Shown here: piece after piece, positions 44,066-54,562 of the stretch
How the letters are laid out: each line of letters opens with the position of its first letter
Numbering within the stretch: position 1 is the first letter of the stretch
The notes under the pieces: generated by a model
Databases searched by the model: none
What the model was told of the DNA's origin: nothing
What the model saw: the letters and a program-made list of their open reading frames with translations, nothing else
From: Eucalyptus grandis
Taxonomy: Eukaryota > Streptophyta > Magnoliopsida > Myrtales > Myrtaceae
Direction: 5' to 3'
Length of the DNA stretch: 64,000 nt
Assembly: GCF_016545825.1 (NCBI RefSeq)
Contig: NC_052618.1
Span: 42,106,196 to 42,170,195, forward strand
Translations under genes and position numbers: made by a program

Positions 44066-45769
44066 AAGAGTTAGAGAGCTGGAGAAACTTTGCCCACTTT
44101 GAAGAACTGCTTCGGGTTATCAGATGGACAGAAGAAAATACGTTCACATCAATAAACAGAACGTATTTTAAGCCTTCGACTTTTCTTTTTCTTCTCTTAT
44201 CAATTTCTAGTGTGTGGCAGAATGAATATGTCTAGTTTTGTGGACCGGTCAAGGTGGGAGGAACTACTGTTGAAGATACACTCCAATTTTTTATCAACCC
44301 CCTTAGAAATCTGCATGATTTAAAATTCGGGAGTGAATTGAGTGCACTACACATGTAATGCACTGTCACAGTAAATAAGACTTGATTGCATAAGTGTGGT
44401 CGAAAATTTCTTCGAGCATACTCATGAATCTTTTCACAAAGCCATTAAGAAGTTAAAGGCGTCATCGATTTTCACACACCAACTTGAGGGTGAGTATGAA
44501 GATGCATACTTCTCTAGTTTGTTTAGATAGTATCTTCATTATAAATTTTAACTAGATTGCGCAAAGACAAGTTGTTAGTATTTTAAGCATGGAGCTAGAT
44601 ATGTCATCTGAATTTTCTTATCAAGGAAGCAAGGTTAAACGTACTTGTTGGAAAAATTATCCAATGCAGGAGCTTGATTATCCTATCACCATCGAGGTTA
44701 AATTATTTTGAAAACCCCTAAATATAAGTCTCCCTAATTACTTCTTACGACACTGCTAATCATTTAATTATACAATGACATGATTGATCATCAGGCTAAC
44801 ATCTCCGGTTGTTTATGGAAATCCATGACACATATTGCACTTCCACGTGACGGTTCACCGCTCCCTGTCATTGAATATTGAATAATGTACGTGCACAAGG
44901 TACAGCTAATAATTTATTTATAGATTGAAAATCACGATCGAAACCCTCATTTGGATAATTTTACCAGCACGAACATGCTCGCAAGAGCAGACTTTAGCCT
45001 CACGAGAGCACGAACCTCCTCGAGCTCCCATGCAGGTCGATTTCACAATTCCAGGACGACACTCATCAAAATGAACATAAAGCTTCGTCGCTAGGTTCGA
45101 GAATAACAACCATGATTGAAGCTCGATGGAGATCAGATCCTTCATTTCTTCAATGGACTGAAATGAAAGTGAAGCTAAGTTCTCTCTATTTCTCTGGTGC
45201 CCGATTTTGATTCAATTGATGGCGCCGATTCTCGGTACCTTTCTTGTATCACCAACGCTCGCCTCAGTGAAGTCCAGTGCACACAAAAGCCACTGTCGAA
45301 CCTCCATCGCGGGCCACCATACGCTTGGCCACAACAGAACCAGAGGACAGAGAGCAGAGCACTCATCACCACTCATACGATGTTAGAAAATTCCTCTAAA
45401 TTGAAGATTTTTCTGGTCCTTAAGTCCTTGCCGCTGCCTCCGAAAGTCGTCCGGCACCAATCAGCAGCATCGGTCTCTGTTTTCAAGTTGCACTGATTGT
45501 GCTCTGTTCTACTCTGTTTTTCTTTTTTGGCCGAGTAAATTGGTGGAACTTCCTTCGCCGGTGCCGATACTCACCAGAGACACATCCACAACCCTTCATC
45601 GATCTTAGTTTGTGAACATTAATTGCGCCATTGAGTGGGGAAAATATATTCATCTAAAGCCAACTAGGGAGATTGTGAAGAGCTAGGTCGTCTTAAATTA
45701 GCTTTCAGAGTCTAAGTTCTTATGTGCACTTTTTATTATTCAAGACGGTGCGTTGGTTTGTGGATGAAG
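44066..45769. other. RLP downstream flank and an unassigned GC-richer stretch
   Basis: 44,400-44,650 is paralogous to 48,230-48,465 (aatcttttcaca / aatcttttaatg, gcatggagctagatatg / acatgatgctatatg). 44,760-44,890 resembles 38,300-38,440 (gaaatccatgacacatattgcact). 44,920-45,600 is less AT-rich with open frames on both strands (44,918-45,145 minus; 45,197-45,496 plus; 45,175-45,372 minus). I recognise none of them and strand is undecided. It may be a captured gene piece. Confidence 0.45.
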
Positions 45770-47900
45770 TAACTTGAAGAATATTCATGTTTCTAATAGC
45801 AATTCCGGTGGTCACCTGCCGATTCAATTTGGAAATTTCAAAATGATCTTTTGATCTGTCGCGGCACTCAATTTCTAGTCCTATTTCCTCTACAGTGGTG
45901 GAGCTTTGTCTTTGAGACAGTTGCGTCTCGAAGGTAACGAATTAAGCAGGAATTTTTACAGAAAATATTGGCCGACTATCCAATCCGGAGGCGATGGACA
46001 TTGATATTTGAATGTCATTGTAAGCGAAATCCACTTTACAAATCTTAAGAGCTTGACCAAAGCTATCAGTTTTCCTGAATGAAGTTGTTATAATTGTTAA
46101 CGCGTCTTGGGCTCCTCCTTTCCACATTTTAAGAGTCTCATGTCCAGTTATGAAGTGAGACCAGAATTTCCAAACCGGTTTCAAACCTAGAGAACTATTT
46201 CAACATTAGACATGTCATATGCAAGCATCTCAGATGAAATTCCCGATTGGCTACCCAATGCTTTGTCCAATATTGAAGTGCTGGATCTCTTCGACAATGT
46301 TATCTCAAAGGCAGCATTCGCCAAATTAATGAAAAAAAGATGCTGCAATTACATCTAGTGTCACTTTCCGAAAATAACCTCGTTGGTGACAGCAATCCTC
46401 TTGCATTCACATTTATGTATCACTCAACGATCTCCTTTTTTATGGAGGACTTGAGAGTTAGAAACCTCAATTGTCATTCAACAATAATCCTTTCTAAGCT
46501 CCATGATCAAAGGGGTCGGGCATTAATTTTTTGGTAAAATATAATATCAATAGGAGGGAATTGCTTGAAGTTCCAACCTTGCGAGATGAAGCATGTTTTT
46601 TTAGTGCACTTTCGAGGATGCAACCCAAAATTAATATAGAAAAGAACTACTATGTATCTACTTTAATTATTCTCAATTATGGACTTGGAAATTAATCGTC
46701 AGAACAATAGTCATGGACAAAATCGTTATTTGGCATTGAGGTGTCTTTGATCACTTTTCACCATTGCCTTCGGTATGAATAGATTTCAAGAGACAAACTA
46801 ACCGCATGATACAATTTATTAGTCTGCTGAACTTTCGTAATGAAAACCTGTTAATGTGGGAACGAATTCAGCTAACTATATGAGAACAGACAAGTGTCAC
46901 GAGATTGACTCCCCAACGGTCACCACCTCCGCATTGATCAAAATCTTACAAAAGTTAGGAGGTTGAAAAGTTTGACAGGACAACTCAAGGCCAAGATTCT
47001 ATGTCAAGCAGTGAAGATCCGGTGCTTTGCCTTGGGTCATCCTAAAACTAATTGATCACTCAAGCATTAAAAAAAGAACAATATCAGTTAGTGGCTCCTA
47101 ATTCTGGTGAAAACAGACAAAAGTTTCGATGCCAGTTCGTTCCTGTTTAGTCTAGAAAATAATTGCATCTGTATTCATGATTCCTCTGGATGAAAAGTCT
47201 CACGGTGCACTGTGATTGTAGAATACAGTGCACTTGCGGCAAACGTAACATAATTTTTTTTTTCGTTTTCTTTCTTTTTTCTAAATTGCAGCGGACAGAG
47301 GGGAAGGAATGTTGAAAATAATTGCACGACATTGCTCATAAATCCTTCCGTTTTCTTTTTCCCTCGCAATGCTAAGAAAAGTGATTTTAAATTTCTTGAC
47401 CTATGACGAGTCTTGCAAGGCACCACTTCATTTTAAACAAGAGAACCTCCGGTGGGAGTGGACAGTTTCTAACTTGAGGTATTTAGACCTGTCGCATGTC
47501 ATCCTTGTCAACCCCAAAGAAGGGTTAAGTGCTATCCACATACTTTCCTTCCTAGTTTTCCTTATCGATGGGATGTCATTTGGAAGATGCTTCAGCCTCT
47601 TTGCATGTCAATTTCACTTATGTTAAATTCTTTGATTTGTTTGACTAGAAAAAAAAAAACAAACTCTTTGATTCGTGTTAAAACTCCATAAATTCATTTA
47701 TTCCTCCTTGTTCAAAACTTCAGCAAACCTCGAGCATCTTGATCAGAGTTATAATGATAGCCATGGCGTATTCTCCACTGTTATCTTTTGAAAGTAGATG
47801 GTGGCTTAGATTCCTTGATGTTTTTGGAAATAGGCTGGAAGGTGAACTTTTAAAAGACTCAGCATTTCATGCAGTTGGCAAGTACTAAGCTTGTGTGGTA
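45770..47900 (+). pseudogene. Decayed tandem RLP copy
   Basis: Scattered LRR remnants in the same orientation as the intact RLP. Near 45,790-45,960: a piece like GGHLPIQFGNFK followed by LRQLRLEGNEL, matching the GDMPNQFGDFKELEYLD / LRTLGLHRNGF region, with stops between. Near 46,205-46,400: LDMSYASISDEIPDWLPN and IEVLDLFDN. Near 47,440-47,560: WEWTVSNLRYLDLSHV. Near 47,805-47,860: RWWLRFLDVFGNRLEGEL. Between them the DNA is AT-rich and broken. It is followed by the RLP-type downstream flank (48,230-48,465), which confirms the gene-sized unit. No reading frame is usable. Confidence 0.65.
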
Positions 47901-48229
47901 ACGAATTTATTTGCAAGATTTCCAACACAAAAGACAGTGCCTTGATTTGTGGATGAAGTACAAATTGACTTATCAAATTCCGGAGGCAAACGTGAGTATG
48001 ATTGCAATAAATCCTTAGTTTTTCTCTTCATGTTGGAAGATTCTATTGAAGCTTCAAATAATAAACACGTTGTGCTCATTATTCTCCAACACAACTCTTT
48101 CTTTCCATTTGGTTAAAAAAAAACAACAAAATAATCTCTTGCTTTTGTCCTATAAAATAAGATGTGTATAAAATGAGCTGATTCTATGAGTCGAAATTGC
48201 ACAAGTCTACTCATCGGTATGGTAAAAAT

Positions 48230-48465
48230 TGAAACTTTGTTCGGCTAGTAATATGTTATCGATAATTTCTTTGAGCCATTGGCGAATCTTTTAATGATGC
48301 TATCAAGAAGTAAAAAAGCATTTTTCACGCACCCACTTAAGCGCCGGTATTAGGATACCAACTTGTTGATATGTTTCTTCATTTTACATTATAACTAGGA
48401 TTGATCTCGTATAAAACTCTATTGTTATAAACATGATGCTATATGTTTTATCTGAATTTTTCTCA
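48230..48465 (+). repeat. RLP downstream flank, second copy
   Basis: Paralogous to 44,400-44,650 after the intact RLP, with many substitutions and small indels. Confidence 0.6.
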
Positions 48466-49786
48466 CACTAATACCATTAAAATGCCAAACTGTTACCCCA
48501 TGCCATAATTATCTAAAACTAATTTCCATCTCACAGAAAACCTGAACTCGTATTGTATGATACATTTATCCCAAACTAATTATCTTTTTAATATATTCAG
48601 ATTATTTCGCTATCAATGCAATTAATGATTTGTTATTGAACATGACATCGATAAACTCAGTATTTCATTATTAACTTACTAATGATTAAATGACAAAATA
48701 ATTTGCCGATCCAATTTTTCAAAACACAATTTGAAAATAAAGACCAAAATTTCCAAATATGTATTTGATAATGTGTTCACAGTATTCTCGATTTTTCTTG
48801 CTTGGTTACATCCACGCATGATTGTCGGTCAATATTTTGATTAATGATTCTTATTTTTTCTGGACAAATGCGGAAACAAACTTAAGGATTTGGCCGCTGA
48901 TACAACTGAGATACTAAGATTTTATTCTAATGAATAAATAACTGAAGATTTAAAAAATGGCTCCCATCCAATCTTAAACTTGCCATCGATGTTCAAGAGT
49001 TGAAAACCCTACATGGTTTCCACGTGAAATATTTCATAATTTGTCATGTATCATTTTTTATTTTTTTTTGGTGAAAGTCATGTATCATTTTTTATGCTTG
49101 AATTTCACAAAGAAGACCACGAAACCTGATCATGGCCTTTTAAAGCATTAATTCCTCAATTGACCAAAATTAAAACCAAAGTCCTCAATTAGCCATCAAC
49201 CAAACAAGTTTCGTTTCTACACTTATCCCCAATTTTCTTCAATACCACTAAAAAACAATGCACTCAGGCAACCTCACGTTTTTGCTACTGTTACCATGAT
49301 TGGACATACCATATCGCTAGTCGGGACATCAAACTGTTTTCTTGCCTCGTTTTGATGATCTCAAGTGACAAACTTAAAGGCGATACTTAGAGAGATTGCT
49401 ATATTATATACATATAAATTAAAGTTATTTTGTCTATGGACTTTTATTAGATTCATCTTTAGTGTAACGAATAAGTTACACACTTATCATTGAACTATTA
49501 ACATGTGGAATCATTCGGTTGCATAGCTAAGTTCAAGCATATATATTATTCATTCAATAGGGAATGCATAATTTTTTTGTTATTCTAAGACTCTGTTTGT
49601 TTTATAATAAATGAATGAATTTGAAAAATATTTTCCTAAAATAATCACTTGTATTGTTTGAAATAACTAGACAATATTTTTTTCATTATCAACAACAAAT
49701 TATATCTAATTATTTTTAGGAAAATAATTTTTAAATAATTTAATTTTCGTAACGTTCAAGAATCTAACAATAATCCATTTTTTTTC
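48466..49786. other. AT-rich intergenic DNA with a decayed MITE arm
   Basis: 48,466-48,590 resembles the arm pattern of the 407-1450 and 62,878-63,218 elements (atgccaaactgttacc, catttatcccaaact). The rest is non-coding. 48,790-48,860 and 49,250-49,290 share words with 10,650-10,760. Confidence 0.4.
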
Positions 49787-50253
49787 TTGACTAAATGCTT
49801 GAATATAACTGTTCAATTCCTCTATGGAAATAATCATAATATCCATAAAAAAAATGACCAGAATCCCAAAAATATCCCCCGCTCACTCACTTCCCTCTCC
49901 AAAAGCAGATTTTTTTTTAACTCAGCATCGCCTAGAGGACTTTCAAGCCACCGCCGCCGCCGCTACCATCATCATCTTCTTCTTCACTCCTCACTAGACT
50001 CAGCTCATCCCTTTCCCTTGGCTTTCATTTCTGCAAATTTCGCTTCTTCTCTCTCTCCCCTCGTTCTCTCCCTCCTTCCCCGACCTCTCCCGCGATGGAC
50101 GAAACAGTCGTTTTTTCCCCCATTTTACTCGCTCTGCAAAGCCCTTGCCGACAAGCACGACGCCGTGGACGCCCAGAGCAATGCCGTCCATGTTAATAAT
50201 TAAACCAAATTCATTGGAAGTATGCGAAGAGGCTTCCGATTCACTAATCAAGT
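49787..50253 (+). other. GC-rich exon-like stretch, gene not recognised
   Basis: Inside AT-rich DNA, 49,870-50,210 is CT-rich and GC-rich, with a ccgccgccgccgc run near 49,951. It is open in at least two frames on the plus strand (49,787-50,203 and a shorter frame from ATG 50,095). It looks like the 5'UTR and first exon of a gene, or a retrocopy of one, abruptly followed at 50,254 by LTR-like sequence. No domain recognised. Confidence 0.3.
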
Positions 50254-50631
50254 TGTTGATGTTAGTGGTTGTCGATTGGCTGTCTTGTTGTTGATGTACA
50301 AGTTTAATGTCGATATTTGTTCAGCTCCTAAGATTGATGCACAAGTCTTTATTGTAATGTTTCTTTCAAAGTGTTTGTTTGCATTTCTATGTCTTGTTTT
50401 ATGTTTTGTACATTCTTAGGAATCGATCTTTTTGAAATACTAGATATATTTGTGGGTCATTTAAGTGTCCTATTGTAAGCCTATTTAAAAGTTAAGTCTT
50501 TTAATCCTTTTTGATAAATTGAAATAAAAGAAAACACAGAAAGAGCCACTTCGTCTCCTTCTCTTCCTTAAGTATTGTGAGTTGTGAGTGACTTTCACCT
50601 TCAAATTATCCCATCAAATTTGGTATCTGAG
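50254..50631 (+). mobile_element. LTR remnant with primer site, copia-like or TRIM-like
   Basis: 50,254-50,616 starts TGTTGAT and ends CCCATCA. It contains tatttaaaag (possible TATA) near 50,480 and aataaaag near 50,522. It is followed after a 4-base spacer by TGGTATCTGAG (50,621-50,631), close to the tRNA-Met primer site TGGTATCAGAG. No second LTR or coding region was found. Confidence 0.45.
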
Positions 50632-50846
50632 TGTACAATTTGTTTATAATTGCCTGTCCGTTAACCACAGAACAAAGAGATTAGCAAGAAAATATATCCT
50701 AGGCAAGTAGCGGTGGTGTCACACTAGGGGTGGCCGTGAAGTCAAAATTCCTCAAGTATTAGGACATTTCGCCTGATTTTTTGACATCCACGATTGGAGG
50801 TGCTTGAATTTCACATTGTTCTATATTATGAAAGTGCAGGGTTAAG

Positions 50847-51145
50847 TAGGGGTGTTAGAAACCGGAAAACTAAACTGAAATTTTATGCGTTTTCGGTTTG
50901 TGAATGATGGAAAAATGATTTTTTTCTTTTTCAGTTTGGATTATTTGGGTTTACCGAACCGAACTGAAATTCTCAATAAAAAATGAACACCCAACTTAAA
51001 AGTGTCTCTTCTTAGTTCAGTTTATACTCAATTTTGGGTATGAAGGGAAGCTGAATTGATCCAAACCGATTTGAATGGGTTTCTAGTTTTGGTTCATAAT
51101 TAGTTCGGGACATGATTTGGTTCAGTTTAACTATTGACACCCTTA
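50847..51145. mobile_element. Small hAT-like MITE (~300 bp)
   Basis: Starts taggggtgttagaaaccgg and ends aactattgacaccctta. Terminal taggggtgt and acaccctta are inverted. The interior is made of repeated ccgaaccgaac / ggttcagttt words and is non-coding. Confidence 0.6.
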
Positions 51146-52345
51146 AGACTGGATGAGGAGATTCAAGTGGAATAAATGTCGGCAATGGCAATAAGTTGGC
51201 TTCAAAATATGTGTGCTAAATATGTTGGTCAATTTAATACAATTAGTTCTACCTTATTGACACTTGAATTTTGCATATTTATTTAGATTTTAAATTATAT
51301 GAAAAATTAGAGATTAATTTCTAATCCTTAAAAAAATTATTTTTATTAAATTACATCGCATATAAACATTAGGAAGATTTGCAATACTAGTATTAAAAAA
51401 ATTAAAAAGATAATTAAAAATATCTTTTTTCTTGAAAAAGGGAGAGGCTAGGCTAGGGCTGGGCCGGCCCATCCCCTTCTCCTTTTTCTTGATCTTCTTC
51501 TTACTTTCCCTTGTGCAGGCCAGGCCATCTCCTCTGCTTTTCGGCCCGGCCTGCTTATCTCTTCCCTCCACCTTCTCTCCTCTCTGTCGTGGACTGCGGC
51601 TTGACGACAAACAACACAGGACGAAAGACGCCGGTGCATGGTACAGAGAACGCCCCGGAGAATGTCGCGTGGCATTGGTTCGTATAGAGGCAGCTAGCAT
51701 CTTCCTAGCCTGGAGTGAAAAAGGGAGAGAGGGAGAGGAAGAAAGGGAATCTAGGGGAGAGATTGAAAAAGAGAGCGACTGAGAGAGTAAAACCGAAGGG
51801 CAAGAAGGAGTTCTCTAGCAGCTTGGCCACGCTTGAGCCCTATCCAACGACTATCGGCCGATGCCTTTGAGTTTGCAGCTCCGTTTTAACCCCACACCAA
51901 ACCTCCGGTGACTTTCCCGAGGATCTCAGCTCGAGGACGTCACGAACCATAGCTCGACTCGTCCCGAGCTCGCCTTATAGCCACCGCTTCTAAGTCGGAT
52001 AGGGATTCTGCGGTTGAAACTCATTCCCATGAACTCCCATTTTGCCTCGCCCTATTCTGTTTTAAGGAAGAACCAAATTTCGTATCTCTAGATCTTGAGC
52101 GCTTTCTTTCTAACTAAGTTGGTGCTTGACGTCGAGCATTCCCTGGTGATGTTTTTTGGGTCTAGACCCCAATGTGAGTTCTCAAAGATACTTGATATCT
52201 TCCGTACTCACCATATGTTTGACGAAATGACTCGGAGGTGAACTTGTGAGCCCAGTGCCTTTTCTTTCGAGTTCAACGCACGCTAGTGTGGCTGGAGTGC
52301 TGTTGATCGTCTCATTTATTATTAAGTATGTTTTTATGAAACTTA
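51146..52345. other. Intergenic, with a GC-rich stretch resembling an LTR or 5'UTR
   Basis: 51,420-52,340 is GC-rich, with ggctagggctgggccggccc near 51,450, a purine-rich gagaga tract near 51,720-51,790 and then mixed sequence to 52,330. The frames on both strands at 51,314-51,782 are low-complexity. The look is that of an LTR or transcribed leader on the plus strand, but I could not match it to the gypsy LTRs beside it. Confidence 0.3.
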
Positions 52346-52359
52346 GGCTCTGATACCAA
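52346..52359 (-). other. Extra primer-binding-site sequence outside the 3' LTR
   Basis: The minus strand reads TTGGTATCAGAGCC directly beyond the 3' LTR (after tatt). This is a perfect tRNA-Met primer site, better preserved than the one at 59,284-59,295. Similarity to the true internal region stops about ten bases later. Confidence 0.75.
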
Positions 52360-52363
52360 AATA

Positions 52364-54342
52364 TGTCACACCCCAAAAACACAAAGAATGGGGATGACAC
52401 GGCCGTCCTTCCACACAAAGGACACAGTCTCAAACACAACCAACAACCTGATATCATCTTATATATATCAAACCATATATACATATCAGATAGACCAACA
52501 GATTGGTTGCAACATCAAAGTTTCTATAATCCATCAAAAAGAAATATACAATTAGAACTCAGACAATCCAACCATTAGTAAGGAATATGTACACCATTTC
52601 CTTTGACTATACCCAAAAATAGAACTCCCCAAAAAGTTTCCCATCGACGGCGCACTCGCTCTATTCGCCGCTAACCGAGGAACCTGAAAAGATTAAAGGA
52701 GGAGTGGAATGAGCAACAACAGCTCAGTGAGTAGTTCATATCTTCTAAGCAGATCGAACAACCACTATGCATGTATACAAAACAATACCAAACTTTATAA
52801 TGCCAACTCAATATATAAAATACATATCAAATCATATAATAGTTATTTGATATCATCAAAGCTTTATACTAATATGGAAAATTCATTTAAATCACCATCA
52901 AAAGTCAAGTATCAATGTCAAGTCCATTGAATAATCTCTCCATCAAATATCACATATAGAATCTCCATCAAATATCGCATATCAATGGTCCATCCATTGA
53001 TTAATCTATTGCTCAATATTCTACCATGGCACGACACAACGCCTTGTGACAAGGCGACCAAGCTTTTCCCCTTGGTGAGGTCTTCACCTATAAAGCCGAT
53101 GGCTGGGCCCAGAAGGATATCCTAAACCTGGTATGCATACCCCAAAAACCCTCACTTTGGGTTCACAGTCATATTGAGCATAAATAACCATCCTCAAATA
53201 CCAGAAATCCAATTCAGAAATTAATATCTTAAACCAAACAAATAACATTTGTAGCATAACCCACCATCCATTTCATATCAATTTCTCAAATCGTTATAAA
53301 CATTTCCATAAATCAATCGCAAAGCAATTTCATATATATATTTCTCCACTTACTTTGTATATCACGCTTTTCAAACATTCAAAATCAACCAAAGAGTAGC
53401 AATTGCTCGATCTGGCTTTTATGCATAAAAATGCTCTCCTCAATTCAATGTATATACATATATGCTTCAAGACATGAATTTTATTTTTTTTTCAAAATCA
53501 AAGAAGATATAGTACCACTCACCTCGTTGCCTACGACCAAACGACGAACGATACTCGTATCGTGGAACTCAAGGCCCTATCAAATAATTGAGGAATAATG
53601 TTAAAATCTAATAAAACTCTTATCTTAACTACGGAATGACTAACTTATGCCTTAACTCTAACAAAAGGACTTCTACACGCTAACAAATCGCATAACTAAA
53701 GCAATTGCTCAAGTCGTTCGCAACACGGAGATTAAACGCAACACTTGATCATGCCTTAACTTCCTCCTCCGAACCCCAATCCAAACAATTTTTTTAGTCA
53801 ATAGAGGCCTTGACACATATAATAAGAATCCCAACTTCACCGTCCCAAAATCAAGCCGAAAGATGACAAACTACGGCCCCAAAGCTGCTGGACGCATACT
53901 GTTCACTGCGCGCGGGAAACTTTGAAATTTTGTTTTGGACAAACCACAAGCTCAAATCACGATATGTAAAATCCCACGGCTTCACAACACCCTAAACTAT
54001 CATTCCCACAAAAATACATGGCTCAACGACTCCAAAATCGGACTTCGCCACTTGATTTTCCAACAATTCCGAATTTGAGCCTAAACTCATAAATAACTTC
54101 ACTTGGACTAACGAGGGCCTAATCTCTTACTGGGTGCTGCGTTATGGAGTAGAGTCGGCTTGGCGAAGCATCCGTGGCATGCACGTGCCAAAACCCCCTT
54201 CCTTTCTTTCCCTTTCTCTTCTTCTTCTTCTTCTTCTTCTTCTTCTTTTCTTTCTTTTCTTTCGGTGCCCGAACGTGGGTTTTCTTCCTTTTTATCTCTT
54301 CCCTTTTCTTTTTGTTTTCTTTTTGTTTTCTTTCTTTATTTT

Positions 54343-54394
<52 letters not shown>

Positions 54395-54516
54395 TTTCCC
54401 TCTCTCCCGAAGACTCTCGATTCCTCTTTCTTTGCTGCAGTTTCAACCTTTTCTTTTCTTCTTTGACTTTTCAACATTTCTTTCCTTCTTTTGGGGCCCA
54501 CCAGTCTAGTATTACA
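52364..54516 (-). repeat. 3' LTR of the gypsy element
   Basis: Direct repeat partner of 59,301-61,351. It has a (CT)n tract (54,346-54,390), much shorter in the partner, a TTC tract near 54,220, and about 80 bases near 52,745-52,840 that the partner lacks. Confidence 0.9.
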
Positions 54517-54530
54517 TTCTACCCTCCTTA
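54517..54530 (-). other. Polypurine tract
   Basis: Minus strand TAAGGAGGGTAGAA immediately upstream of the 3' LTR, the expected site for plus-strand priming. Confidence 0.85.
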
Positions 54531-54562
54531 AAAAAATTTCGTCCTCGAAATCTGCATGTATT

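Noticed and set aside
51314..51782. Frames of 75-128 codons on both strands
   Set aside because: Composition-driven frames in a GC-rich, purine-rich stretch, without domains or conserved start.
52346..52360. Possible tRNA-Met gene part
   Set aside because: Only about 14 bases match and they adjoin an LTR; it is a primer binding site.
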